Shown piece by piece: positions 1 to 9,019 of a stretch of 64,000 bases of DNA (positions are counted from its first letter, which is position 1; the number at the start of each line of letters is the position of its first letter). Source of the DNA: JAJDTQ01 sp965204235 (lineage in GTDB: Bacteria; Desulfobacterota; Binatia; UBA9968; JAJDTQ01); contig OZ241979.1 in NCBI GenBank assembly GCA_965204235.1, positions 434,001-498,000 on the forward strand. Direction: 5' to 3'. The notes beneath the pieces were generated by a model. That model searched no databases and had not been told where the DNA came from. It worked only from the letters and a program-made list of their open reading frames with translations. Position numbers and translations under genes: made by a program.

Positions 1-573
1 GCTCTTCTCGTCCTGGACCATGCCGCGGTACGTGCCGAAGTTGACCCATCCCTCGTCCGGGTCCCTGGTCACCACCAGGCAGCCGGTGCCGATGTAGCGC
101 CCGCCGTCCATCTCGTGGACGAAGGGCACCGGGAACTTCAGCAGGTTGATGTCGTCGCCGGTCAGCACGTTCTCCATCACCGGTCCGTTCTCCACCACCC
201 GGTGCGGAATCGGCTTGTGGGCCGAGATCTTGTCGCGGGTGGCCCGCACCAGGTCCAGGTCGGTGAGGTCGAGGGGCAGGCCCAGGGCCAGCGCCATGCG
301 CTTGAACGACGCGTTCTGGGCGAACAGCACCCGGTACCCCTCGGGGTAACCCTTGACGTTGTCGTAGAGCACCGCGGGGACGGGCCCGTTGCTCCCCTGG
401 GCGATGAGCTCGGACAGGGTGCCCATCTCCAGGTTCCAGTCCACCCCGTCCACCTTCTTCAGTTGCCCGAAGCTCTCCACGATCTCCAACCACTCCCGCA
501 GGTCGGTGTAGCTCGGGGTCCCGCCGGCCCCGGCCTCCTTCTCGACTATCCTGGTTGCCTCTAGTGCGGCCAT
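1..573 (-). CDS. UbiD-family decarboxylase, N-terminal part (runs off left edge)
   Basis: The minus strand is open from an ATG at 573 to base 1 (191 codons, no stop), so the gene continues beyond the window. The visible N-terminus reads as a UbiD-family (prenylated-FMN-dependent) decarboxylase: a 'DLREWLEIVESFGQLKKV' opening, 'PAVLYDNVKGYPEGYRVL', and a 'KFPVPFVHEMDGGRYIGTG' stretch followed by 'CLVVTRDP'. UbiD enzymes decarboxylate (or carboxylate) aromatic or unsaturated acids. The catalytic Glu-Arg-Glu region lies outside the window. The upstream neighbour on the same strand is an ABC importer ATPase 174 bp away. A second UbiD-family gene lies at 54.2-55.6 kb. The family call is firm; the substrate is unknown. 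Confidence 0.85.
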   Translation of the reverse strand, partial: MAALEATRIVEKEAGAGGTPSYTDLREWLEIVESFGQLKKVDGVDWNLEMGTLSELIAQGSNGPVPAVLYDNVKGYPEGYRVLFAQNASFKRMALALGLPLDLTDLDLVRATRDKISAHKPIPHRVVENGPVMENVLTGDDINLLKFPVPFVHEMDGGRYIGTGCLVVTRDPDEGWVNFGTYRGMVQDEKS

Positions 574-747
574 ACGATACAGGCTCCTTCCTTGGATGTT
601 CGGTCTCGTTCCGGGTCGCTTCCCCCTGTCTGTATATCCTTCCGCACGGACATTTGCCAGCGCCCGGAGCCCGTCTTCCCCGGGCGGGTGCGTCCGGGCG
701 CGCCGCCCTCGCCCCGAACCCCGTCGAGGGAGCGCCGGGCCGGTCCG

Positions 748-1896
748 CTAGTCCCCCAACATGGTGTCGTCCATGCCCTCGGTGTCGTCCGCGGGCAGAC
801 CGTTGCAGCTCTCCGGGTCGAGCCTCAGGTAAACGTCGGCGCCCACGGGCACGGCGTTCGCGGGATGGGTATGCACGCGGATCAGTTGCTCCCGGACACG
901 GACCTGGCAATGGTAAGCGTCGCCCATGAACACCGCGTCGTGGAGCTTCCCCTGCAGCACGTTCTCCATTTCCGGGGGCGCCTCGGACGCCACCGAGATG
1001 TTCTCGGGACGCACCGAGATCACCGCGTCGGCGCCCTCCTCCATGGGCACTGCGGGAACGAACGCGAGCATGCCGAACTCGGTATCGAGCCGGCCGGGGT
1101 GGGAGTTGGCGCCGGCCTCCGCCACCCGTCCGTTGATGAGGTTGGTGAGGCCCAGGAAGGTCGCGGTGAACTTGCGCCTGGGCTTGGCGTAGAGCTGGTG
1201 GGGGTCGCCCACCTCGATCAGCCTGCCGCCGTGCATGACCGCGATCTGGTCCGAGATGGCCAGGGCCTCGGCCTGGTCGTGGGTGACGTAGATGGTGGTG
1301 ATGTTGACCCGCCGTTGCAGCGCCTTGATCTCGAAGCGCATCTGTTCCCGCAGCTTGGCGTCCAGGTTGCTGAGGGGCTCGTCCAGCAGCATGACCTTGG
1401 GCTCGTTGATGAGGGCCCTGGCGAACGCCACCCGCTGTTGCTGTCCGCCGGACAGCTTGGGGGCCGGCCGCTCTTCGAGCCCGTCCAGGCCCACGATCTT
1501 GAGGACGTCTTCCACCCGGCTGCGGATCTCCGCCCTGGGGCGCCGCCGGATGGTCAGCGGATAGCCCACGTTCTCCGCCACCGTCATGTGCGGCCAGATG
1601 GCGTAGGACTGGAACACCATGCCGATGGGCCGATGGTTGGGCGGCACGTAGGCCCCGCCGCCGGAGTGGAACACGGCCTTCTCGTCGATCTCGATGACGC
1701 CGCTCTCCGGCCGCTCCAGGCCGGCGACGCAACGGAGCGTGGTGGTCTTGCCGCAGCCGCTGGGACCCAGGAAGGTGTACAGCGAGCCCTCGGGGATGCT
1801 GAGCGACACGCCCTTGAGCACGTGGACCCGTTCGGCCCCCTCCCCGAAGTACTTCTCCAGGCTACTGATACCGACCATGACCCTGTCTTCGCTCAC
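748..1896 (-). CDS. ABC importer ATP-binding protein (PotA/UgpC/FbpC type)
   Basis: A 382-residue ATPase with Walker A 'GPSGCGKTTTLR', signature 'LSGGQQQRVAFARAL', Walker B 'VMLLDEPLSNLD' and H-loop 'VTHD', followed by a C-terminal TOBE-like region of about 120 residues. That architecture is typical of the CUT1/spermidine/iron importer ATPases that energise uptake of sugars, polyamines or Fe(III). The GTG at 1896 was chosen because AGGGAGGT lies about 6 nt upstream; an internal ATG at 1878 is the alternative, and longer extensions lack family resemblance. No permease or binding protein is visible, so its partners may be beyond the left edge past the UbiD gene. The substrate cannot be named. 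Confidence 0.88.
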   Translation of the reverse strand: MSEDRVMVGISSLEKYFGEGAERVHVLKGVSLSIPEGSLYTFLGPSGCGKTTTLRCVAGLERPESGVIEIDEKAVFHSGGGAYVPPNHRPIGMVFQSYAIWPHMTVAENVGYPLTIRRRPRAEIRSRVEDVLKIVGLDGLEERPAPKLSGGQQQRVAFARALINEPKVMLLDEPLSNLDAKLREQMRFEIKALQRRVNITTIYVTHDQAEALAISDQIAVMHGGRLIEVGDPHQLYAKPRRKFTATFLGLTNLINGRVAEAGANSHPGRLDTEFGMLAFVPAVPMEEGADAVISVRPENISVASEAPPEMENVLQGKLHDAVFMGDAYHCQVRVREQLIRVHTHPANAVPVGADVYLRLDPESCNGLPADDTEGMDDTMLGD

Positions 1897-1995
1897 CGGT
1901 AACCTCCCTTGCAGACCGCATCCGCGGACGGGGATCCCGCGGGTCACGCTCGTCCGGCAGGACCACGTCGTCCTGACATGGGAACGAGCCACGTA

Positions 1996-2005
1996 TTGCA
2001 TACAA
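1996..2005. promoter_or_regulatory. possible GntR-type operator half-palindrome
   Basis: The 250-bp divergent gap between the ABC ATPase gene and the amidohydrolase operon contains TTGCATACAA, a TTG-N4-CAA near-palindrome like those bound by some GntR-family regulators. No regulator gene is adjacent. The gap also contains a T-rich tract near 2062-2067 but no convincing -35/-10 pair. This is a weak suggestion. Confidence 0.25.
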
Positions 2006-2146
2006 CCCGCGGTATTTCAACTTGGAACCGAAGGATCCCAGGGTTGATTTTGCGCCGGTTTTTTCATAACAACGGCGGTGGCGCCGGCGTTCGGGACACC
2101 CACAGGCGCGCTTTCCCGCGGTCCGCGAACCCGGAAGGGAGAATCC

Positions 2147-3520
2147 ATGAAGGCAGATCTGGTGATCAGGAACGGTACGGTCGTCACCCCCGAGTCCACC
2201 TTCGACGGCGGCGTGGCCATCCACGACGAGAAGTTCGTGGCCATCGGCGCCGACGATGCGCTCCCGAAGGGAGTCGAGGAGATCGACGCCCGGGGCAAGC
2301 ACATCCTGCCCGGACTGATCGACGGCCACGTCCATTTCCGCGAACCCGGGATGACCCACAAGGAAGACTTCGGCACCGGTTCCCGCGCGGCCGTTGCCGG
2401 CGGCGTCACCTTCGTGGTGGACATGCCCAACACCATCCCGCCGGTGACCCATCCGGAACAGGTGGAGGAGAAGAAACGGCTGGCCGAGGAGAAATCGCTG
2501 GTGGACTTCGCGCTCCTGGGGGTGGTGGTGCAGACCAACGCCGACCAGATCCTGCCCATGGCCCGGGCCGGCGCGGTGGGCTACAAGATCTTCTTCGGCG
2601 AGACCATCGGCAACCTGCCCTTCCCCGACGACGGGGTGTGCCAGGACGTGTTCCGGAACATCACCGAGTCCCGCCTGCCCCTGTGCATCCACGCCGAGAA
2701 CCGGCAGATCATGTACCACCACCTGAACCGCATCAAGGAGGAGGGCAAGACCGCCCCGGTGAACTGGGAGTCCACCCGCCCCTACCTGTGCGAGGCGGAA
2801 TCGGTGCACCACGCCCTCTTCTTTGCCGAGGTCTTCGGCACCAGGCTCCACGTGCTGCACATGAGCTCCAAGCAGGCCGCGGCCCTGGTCCGGGACGCCA
2901 AGGCCCGGGGCCTGAGGGTCACCGCGGAGACCGGCCCCCACTACCTGCTGCGGGAGCCCGGGGACATGGACACGGTGGGGCCGCTGCTCAAGATGAACCC
3001 GCCGGTGCGCACCCGGGACCACGGCGAAGCCCTGTGGGACGGCCTGCTCAACGGCTACGTGGACATGATCGCCACCGACCACTCGCCCCACACCCTGGAG
3101 GAGAAAGGCGCCGACGTCCACGGCAACATGCTGAAACCCGCCATATGGGACTGCATCTCGGGGTTCTGCGGCGTGGAGACCGGGGTCCCCCTGATGCTCA
3201 CGGAGGTCAACAAGGGGCGCATGAGCCTCAACCATTACGTCAGGGTCGCGTCGGAAAACCCCGCGAAAGTCTGGCAACTCTACCCCCGAAAAGGCGCCCT
3301 CCGAGTAGGCGCCGACGGCGACGTGACCATCGTGGACATGGACAGGGAAGGGGCCATCGACATCACGAAGCTGCACAGCAAGAACAACCCATCTCCCTGG
3401 CACGGCTGGAAGGTCAAGGGGATGCCCGTGGCGGCCGTCGTGCGGGGCCACGTACAGATGCGGGACGGGGAGCCCGTTGGCCGGCCCATCGGCCGCATGG
3501 TGACGCCGACGCCGGACTGA
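2147..3520 (+). CDS. cyclic amidohydrolase (dihydroorotase/allantoinase/hydantoinase superfamily)
   Basis: A 457-residue metal-dependent hydrolase. Metal ligands are visible as 'DGHVHFREPG' near residue 60, a carboxylated-lysine candidate in 'GYKIFFGE' near residue 145, 'CIHAEN', 'LHVLHMSS' and 'MIATDHSPH'. These enzymes open or close cyclic amide rings. The HVHFREPG motif is shared by dihydroorotases and allantoinases, but no pyrimidine genes are nearby. The following molybdenum hydroxylase genes suggest breakdown of a purine or other N-heterocycle: hydroxylate the ring, then hydrolyse it. The start at 2147 is preceded by GGAAGGGAGAA; an upstream in-frame start at 2078 adds a non-conserved stretch. 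First gene of a four-gene plus-strand operon. Confidence 0.85.
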   Translation: MKADLVIRNGTVVTPESTFDGGVAIHDEKFVAIGADDALPKGVEEIDARGKHILPGLIDGHVHFREPGMTHKEDFGTGSRAAVAGGVTFVVDMPNTIPPVTHPEQVEEKKRLAEEKSLVDFALLGVVVQTNADQILPMARAGAVGYKIFFGETIGNLPFPDDGVCQDVFRNITESRLPLCIHAENRQIMYHHLNRIKEEGKTAPVNWESTRPYLCEAESVHHALFFAEVFGTRLHVLHMSSKQAAALVRDAKARGLRVTAETGPHYLLREPGDMDTVGPLLKMNPPVRTRDHGEALWDGLLNGYVDMIATDHSPHTLEEKGADVHGNMLKPAIWDCISGFCGVETGVPLMLTEVNKGRMSLNHYVRVASENPAKVWQLYPRKGALRVGADGDVTIVDMDREGAIDITKLHSKNNPSPWHGWKVKGMPVAAVVRGHVQMRDGEPVGRPIGRMVTPTPD

Positions 3521-3622
3521 CGCCCAGCGGTCGGAGGCCGGGCGGGCATCGCCCTCCCTCGACTCCCCGGCGCGCCCCTCCGCGCGCCGGACCGCGAAGC
3601 TCGCACCCGGGCAAGGAGAAGG

Positions 3623-4558
<936 letters not shown>

Positions 4559-4619
4559 GCGGCCCTTTCGCGCGCGCCGCCCCCCTGCCCGCCCACCCCA
4601 TGGAAGGAGCCTTTGGACC

Positions 4620-5117
4620 ATGACGCAGACCATCGAGTTCACCCTGAACGGAAAGGCCGCCTCCGTGGCCGCTCCCGCGCACCGGCTGCTGCTCGACCTC
4701 CTGCGGGACGAGATGGGTCTCACCGGGACCAAGGAAGGCTGCGGCACCGGAGACTGCGGCGCCTGCACCGTCTTCCTCGACGGAAAGCCGGTGAACTCGT
4801 GCCTGGTGCTGGCCGGCGAGATCCCGGAGGCGGACGTCGTCACCGTCGAGGGGCTCAAGGACGGCGACGCCTACCACCCCGTCCAGGCCGCCTTCATCGC
4901 CGACGGCGGCGCCCAGTGCGGCTACTGCACCCCCGGCATGCTGATGATGGCCAAGGCGTTCCTGGAGGAGAACCCCGACCCCACGGACGACGAGATCCGC
5001 TTCGCCCTTTCGGGGAACCTGTGCCGCTGCACCGGATACGTGAAGATCGTCGAAGCGGTCCGGGACGCGGCCGCGGAGCTCCGCCGCCGAGCCGGCAAGG
5101 GACGGGACCATGAATGA
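4620..5117 (+). CDS. molybdenum hydroxylase, 2Fe-2S subunit
   Basis: 165 residues with both iron-sulphur motifs of the small subunit. The plant-ferredoxin-like cluster is 'CGTGDCGACTVF' followed by 'VNSCL'. The second cluster is 'QCGYCTPGMLMMAK' and 'GNLCRCTGYVKIVEAV'. It shuttles electrons from the molybdenum centre to the FAD subunit. The stop codon overlaps the start of the Mo-subunit gene by 8 bp, so the two are probably translationally coupled. The length is normal for the family. Confidence 0.94.
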   Translation: MTQTIEFTLNGKAASVAAPAHRLLLDLLRDEMGLTGTKEGCGTGDCGACTVFLDGKPVNSCLVLAGEIPEADVVTVEGLKDGDAYHPVQAAFIADGGAQCGYCTPGMLMMAKAFLEENPDPTDDEIRFALSGNLCRCTGYVKIVEAVRDAAAELRRRAGKGRDHE

Positions 5118-7401
5118 GCTCAAGGTGGTGGGCCGCCCGGTCACGCGGGTGGACGTGGACGACAAGGTCACCGGCGCGGCCACCTACGGATACGACCTGA
5201 CGCTGCCGGACATGCTCCACGGCAAGGTCCTGTTCAGCACCCGGCCCCATGCGCGCATCGTCCGGCTGGACCTGGAGAAGGCGCGCCGGCACCCGGGCGT
5301 GGCGGCCGCCATTTCCGGCGCCGACTCCCCGTGGACCCACGGGGAGTCCGTCAAGGACAAGCCTTTCCTGGCCCAGGATAAAGTCCGCTACGTGGGCGAG
5401 CCGGTGGCCGCGGTGGCGGCCGTGGACGAAGACACGGCCCAGGCGGCCCTGAAGCTCATCCACGTGGAGTACGAGGACCTGCCTGCCTACTTCACCCCCG
5501 AGGAGGCGTGCCGACCCGGCGCCCTGGCCATCCACGAGGAGTTCGAGAGCTACCGCAAGGCCGACTTCATCGTGGGCGCGCCCATGCCCAACGTGTGCGA
5601 GCACTTCAAGCTGCGCACCGGAGACGTGGCCGAGGGGTTCCGGCAGTCGGACCTGGTGCTGGAGGAGACCTACTACGCGCCGGTGATCCAGCACGCGGCC
5701 ATGGAGCCCCATTCGGCCCACGCCCAAGTGGATCCCGAGACCGGACGGGTGACCGTGTGGGTGGCCAACGACGCGCCGTTCCGCGCCTTGACCGAGGTGG
5801 CCGAGGCCCTGGGGCTGCCGCAGGAGAAGATCCGGCTCATCAACCCGCTGCAAGGGGGGGGCTTCGGCTCCAAGGGCGGCCTCAAGCTGGAGCCCATCGC
5901 CATGGGACTGGCGTTCCACACCCGGGGCCGCCCGGTGCGGGTGAAGTTCAACCGCGAGGAGACCTTCGTCTCGACCCTGGTGCGCCACGAGGCCACGGTG
6001 CGGGTCAAGAGCGGGGTGCGGAACGACGGCGTCCTGACGGCCCGCGAGATGACCCTCTACTGGGGCGGCGGCGCTTACGCCGAGAAGAGCCCCACAGTGT
6101 GCATACGCGGCAGCCTGCCGGCCCCGGGCCCCTACCGCATCCCCCACGTCCGCGTGGACGGCTACGCGGTCTATACCAACAAGCCCGTGGCCGGGGCCTT
6201 TCGCGGCTACGGCATCCCCCAGGGGGCCTGGGCCACGGAGCAGCACATGGACGAGCTCGCCCGGAGGCTCGGCATGGACCCCCTGGAGTTCCGCCTGAAG
6301 AACGTCTTCGTGGACGGCGACACGGCCTACTGGGGAGAGCAGCTCCACAACGTGGGGCTCACCGAGACCCTCACCCGGGCCGCGGCGGCCATCGACTGGG
6401 GCAAGCCGCGCGCTGCCGGAACGGGACGGGGGCTGGCCTGCATCTCCAAGCCCACCCGGTCCCCCACCACCTCCAGGGCCGGCGTGCTGCTGGACGCGGG
6501 CAGCCGGGTGACGGTGCTGGCCGGCACGGTGGAGATCGGCCAGGGGTGCAGCACCATCCTGTCGCAGATCGCCGCGGAGGAGTTGCGCATACCCATCGAG
6601 CAGGTCCGGGTGGCGCCGCTGGACACGGACGTCATCCCCTTCGACGCCTCCACCACTTCCAGCCGCAGCACCTACCACATGGGCAACGCGGTGCGCAGGG
6701 CCGCCATCCACGCGCGCGGCCAACTCCTGGAGCTGGCGGGTCCCGTGCTCGAAGGACGGCGGGAAGAGCTGGTCCTGGCCGACGGCAAGGTGCACCTCCG
6801 GGACCACGAGGAGATGGCCCTGACCTTCGGCGAGGTCGTCCGGCGCACCCTCGGGGGCGGCGAGGCGCTGCGCGGAGACGGCTCCTACACCTACGAGATC
6901 GGCAAGGACCTGGACCTGGAGACCGGCCACAGCGACCACGCGTCGGCCTTCTACATGTACGCCACCCAGGCCGCGGAGGCGTCGGTGGACCAGGAGACCG
7001 GCAGGGTCCGGCTGCATCGGGTGTCCGCGGCCCACGACGTGGGCAAGGCCATCAACCCCCTCAACTGCGCGGCCCAGATCGAAGGCGGCGTGGCCATGGG
7101 CATCGGAGCGGCGCTCCACGAGAACCTGGTCATCGACGAGGACGGCAAGGTGCGGAACCCCTCGTTCCTGGACTACCACATGGTGACGTCCCTGGACATG
7201 CCCGAGGTCATCCCCATCGTGGTGGAGTGCGCGGAGCCCGAAGGCCCCTACGGCGCCAAGGGGTTGGGCGAGCCCGGGCTCGCCCCCACTCCCGCGGCCA
7301 TCGGCAACGCAGTGGCGGACGCCATCCGGTCGCGCATCCGCGAGTTGCCGTTGACCCCGGAACGGGTGTTCCGGGCGTTGGAGGACCGCGGCGGGAAGTA
7401 G
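5110..7401 (+). CDS. molybdenum hydroxylase, molybdopterin-binding large subunit
   Basis: 763 residues, the usual length for the large subunit of the xanthine dehydrogenase family. Visible features are the substrate-channel domain at the N-terminus, 'QGGGFGSKGG' and 'AGAFRGYGIPQGAWATEQ' (pterin binding, middle), 'GTVEIGQG', and the terminal 'GAKGLGEPGLAPTPAAIGNAV' (positions about 710-732), which carries the catalytic Glu of the family. The CO-dehydrogenase active-loop cysteine motif is not seen, so this is an aromatic or N-heterocycle hydroxylase rather than a CO dehydrogenase. Whether it acts on a purine, nicotinate-like ring or aromatic CoA ester cannot be told. Last gene of the operon. 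Confidence 0.92.
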   Translation: MNELKVVGRPVTRVDVDDKVTGAATYGYDLTLPDMLHGKVLFSTRPHARIVRLDLEKARRHPGVAAAISGADSPWTHGESVKDKPFLAQDKVRYVGEPVAAVAAVDEDTAQAALKLIHVEYEDLPAYFTPEEACRPGALAIHEEFESYRKADFIVGAPMPNVCEHFKLRTGDVAEGFRQSDLVLEETYYAPVIQHAAMEPHSAHAQVDPETGRVTVWVANDAPFRALTEVAEALGLPQEKIRLINPLQGGGFGSKGGLKLEPIAMGLAFHTRGRPVRVKFNREETFVSTLVRHEATVRVKSGVRNDGVLTAREMTLYWGGGAYAEKSPTVCIRGSLPAPGPYRIPHVRVDGYAVYTNKPVAGAFRGYGIPQGAWATEQHMDELARRLGMDPLEFRLKNVFVDGDTAYWGEQLHNVGLTETLTRAAAAIDWGKPRAAGTGRGLACISKPTRSPTTSRAGVLLDAGSRVTVLAGTVEIGQGCSTILSQIAAEELRIPIEQVRVAPLDTDVIPFDASTTSSRSTYHMGNAVRRAAIHARGQLLELAGPVLEGRREELVLADGKVHLRDHEEMALTFGEVVRRTLGGGEALRGDGSYTYEIGKDLDLETGHSDHASAFYMYATQAAEASVDQETGRVRLHRVSAAHDVGKAINPLNCAAQIEGGVAMGIGAALHENLVIDEDGKVRNPSFLDYHMVTSLDMPEVIPIVVECAEPEGPYGAKGLGEPGLAPTPAAIGNAVADAIRSRIRELPLTPERVFRALEDRGGK

Positions 7402-7423
7402 GGCCGCGGCCCCGGACGGAGAC

Positions 7424-7504
7424 CCGAACGGGCGGCGTCCCGCCGCCGCCCCTGCACGCGGAAAGCATTGCCGCGAACAAGGCGAGAGCTATCCAGCCCG
7501 CCAT
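7424..7504 (-). pseudogene. orphan lipoprotein signal peptide, copy of the autotransporter 5' end
   Basis: In the 373-bp gap after the Mo-subunit gene, the minus strand encodes 'MAGWIALALFAAMLSAC' followed by 'RGGGGTPPV'. This is almost the same as the signal peptide and lipobox of the protease autotransporter at 12.1 kb ('GWITLVLFAAMLSAC', 'TGGGGTPPV'). The DNA identity covers roughly 70 bp (about 7426-7495 against 12038-12107). Past GGGGTPPV the frame runs into the 3' end of the molybdenum hydroxylase gene on the other strand, so no mature protein follows. The rest of the gap (7505-7774) has no gene I can support. Confidence 0.6.
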
Positions 7505-8165
7505 GCCCCGAATCGAGGAGCTACCTGACTGCAATCGTTCTTCGGACACGCCGATCATGGAGGCCATTGCAACTTCACGCCGAAGGCGGATCCGGCTCGT
7601 ACTCGCGGTCGAACAGGCGGCCGTAGCCGGGGACTTGAGCCTTCACTCGCGCCGCCCGAGGCCGGCCCACGTCATGGCATGCATGCCAGATCGACGAGGC
7701 GTTCCTTCCGTCCTCATCACCGACAAACGTGCCTGCTCGTCCCGGGACCGGGTGTTCCCTGCCGGCCGCCCTCCTCACGCGACCTCCACGTCGATCAGTT
7801 CCAGACGGTCGCCGTAGCGGCGGAAGTCCTGCGCGTTGAAGGTCAACAGGCGTCGTTCGCCATGGGCAAGCATGGTGGCCGCGATGTTGGCGTCGTGAAC
7901 CTGCTTGCCCGCAACCGGCGCCTCCCGGCACAGCGACGCCAGCGCTTCCGTCACCCGCGGTCCGTCCTCCAGTACCTCGAACGACAGGAGCAGCCTTCGG
8001 ATATCCCCCAAGGCGTCGGCCATGGCAAGCGGCCTCGACCAGAGCTGCGGCCGGGTCACGGTCGCAAGATACTCTGGAAGGGAGAGAAACCCCTGCTGGA
8101 CTACGACCCCGAGATGCTCGACCTGGCGCTCGGGGCCCTGTTCAAATACGACCCTTGAACGACCC

Positions 8166-8194
8166 TTGACTCTGGCTCAAACCCCGTCTAGGAT
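8166..8194 (+). promoter_or_regulatory. sigma70-type promoter giving a leaderless mRNA
   Basis: TTGACT at 8166-8171 and TAGGAT at 8189-8194 are separated by 17 bp, the optimal spacing. The GTG of the downstream gene at 8201 lies only 7 nt after the -10 element, where transcription should begin, and no Shine-Dalgarno sequence can fit. This predicts a leaderless transcript. Confidence 0.6.
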
Positions 8195-8200
8195 GGCCGC

Positions 8201-8539
8201 GTGAAGCACGTCATCCAATACCCGGACGGCCCCCAGTGGGACCCCGCGGCGGAACTCCGTACCATCATCTGGGACGATGACGCCGGCACCGTCGAGGGAG
8301 ACCATCGGATAGTCCCGTCCCTGCAGCGCACCTTCGAGAACGGCGGCCAGGTCGTCCTCAGTTTGCCCCACCATGAACCCCTCCTCCTCGATGACGTCCG
8401 GCACAACCCCCAGCACTTCATCTCCCGCCTGGCCGACTGTCAGGAACTGGACCCCCGCGCCATCTTCCCCGACTCCCTCAAGGATATCGAACCCCTGTAC
8501 CCTTCAGGCGAATCGCCCCCCCCTGGCGGCATCTACTGA
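8201..8539 (+). CDS. hypothetical protein carried in the vapC insertion
   Basis: 112 residues starting with a GTG, 'VKHVIQYPDGPQWDPAAELR' and then 'TIIWDDDAGTVEGDH'. I do not recognise the family. The sequence is acidic in its first half, has no membrane segment, and ends in a Pro/Gly-rich tail that may not be native. It is preceded by a good promoter and probably translated from a leaderless mRNA. It lies wholly inside the element that interrupts vapC, so it is cargo of that element. The opposite strand is also open (79 codons) but shows no better evidence. Confidence 0.5.
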   Translation: MKHVIQYPDGPQWDPAAELRTIIWDDDAGTVEGDHRIVPSLQRTFENGGQVVLSLPHHEPLLLDDVRHNPQHFISRLADCQELDPRAIFPDSLKDIEPLYPSGESPPPGGIY

Positions 8540-8711
8540 CCCGCCCGCCAAGCTCCCCAGGTCCACGCCACCCGTCTTCCCCCAGGTCCGACCTGCGCCG
8601 GGAGGAGACGGCGGTCATCTTCATTTCCAGCGCGCCGCCCACCGCCAAGCCCAAGATCGGGGTCAATTCCGATTGGCCCCGACCCCCTTCCTATACGAGG
8701 CCCAAAACGGG

Positions 8712-8869
8712 AATTCTCAAAACTTTCGCTCACGGTTTGGGCGGTTATCCACAGAAAATTCTCAAAACTTTCGCTCGGGCTGTTTCTGTTGATAACGTTA
8801 CTTTCTCTCGCCATTACAGTCACTTGACGCCCTGTGACGCCCTGTGACGAATTCTCAGAACTTTCGCTC
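8712..8869. repeat. three copies of a 20-mer near the right end of the insertion
   Basis: AATTCTCAAAACTTTCGCTC occurs at 8712-8731 and 8757-8776, and with one change (CTCAGAAC) at 8850-8869. Starts are 45 and 93 bp apart. The last copy lies 6 bp inside the right end of the insertion. Multiple subterminal repeats of about 20 bp are known as transposase-binding sites in some IS families, for example IS21. The segment 8540-8711 holds no gene I can support. Confidence 0.7.
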
Positions 8870-9019
8870 CCCTACATACTCGCGCAAGACTTGGCGGCTG
8901 ATGCGCAGGGGTTCCGCACCGACGCCAGCGCGATCGACGCTCGCACGGGCGCTCGCATGATGGGGCGCGGTCACGAACCGGACCGCGACGAGAACATTGG
9001 TGTCGATGAACACGGCCGG

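Larger units (their letters stand above)
8075..8875. mobile_element. 801-bp insertion in vapC with 6-bp target duplication ATACTC
   Basis: ATACTC occurs at 8069-8074 and again at 8876-8881, exactly where the two halves of the PIN gene join. The ends are partly inverted: the left begins TGGAAGGGAGAGAAAC and the right, read inward, GTAGGGGAGCGAAAG. Offset by one base these agree at 11 of 15 positions. The insert contains a plus-strand gene with its own promoter and three copies of a 20-mer near the right end. No transposase is present, so it is either a non-autonomous element or a remnant of a larger one. The left end also reads as the tail of a plus-strand coding fragment ending in a TGA at 8156-8158. 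Confidence 0.65.
7775..9013 (-). pseudogene. vapC: VapC-type PIN-domain toxin gene split by an 801-bp insertion
   Basis: The 5' half (9013 down to 8876) begins with a GTG and reads 'VFIDTNVLVAVRFVTAPHHA' through 'LRISRQVLREY', carrying the first PIN acidic residue (DTN). The 3' half (8074 down to 7775) continues 'EYLATVTRPQLW' to 'VAGKQVHDANIAATMLAHG' and 'RRLLTFNAQDFRRY', carrying the remaining acidic residues. Joined at the shared GAGTAT they give an intact protein of about 140 residues, the normal VapC length. PIN toxins are Mg-dependent RNases that cleave tRNA or rRNA. The gene starts 6 nt after the stop of the DUF7662-like gene, so the two formed an operon. Neither half should be functional. 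Confidence 0.85.

Noticed and set aside
7575..7770. Minus-strand frame ending 'RLFDREYEPDPPSA' just after vapC
   Set aside because: It has some protein-like character (IWHACHDVGRPRAARVKAQV), but upstream it is only the shifted frame of vapC and no start or family match was found.
8075..8158. Plus-strand coding tail 'WKGEKPLLDYDPEMLDLALG' ending at 8158
   Set aside because: It looks protein-like, but it has no start inside the element, and its left side is the vapC gene on the other strand. It is at most a captured 3' fragment, so it was not listed as a gene.
8075..8875. Full terminal inverted repeats for the vapC insertion
   Set aside because: The ends match at 11 of 15 positions only when offset by one base. 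That is suggestive, not enough to name an IS family.
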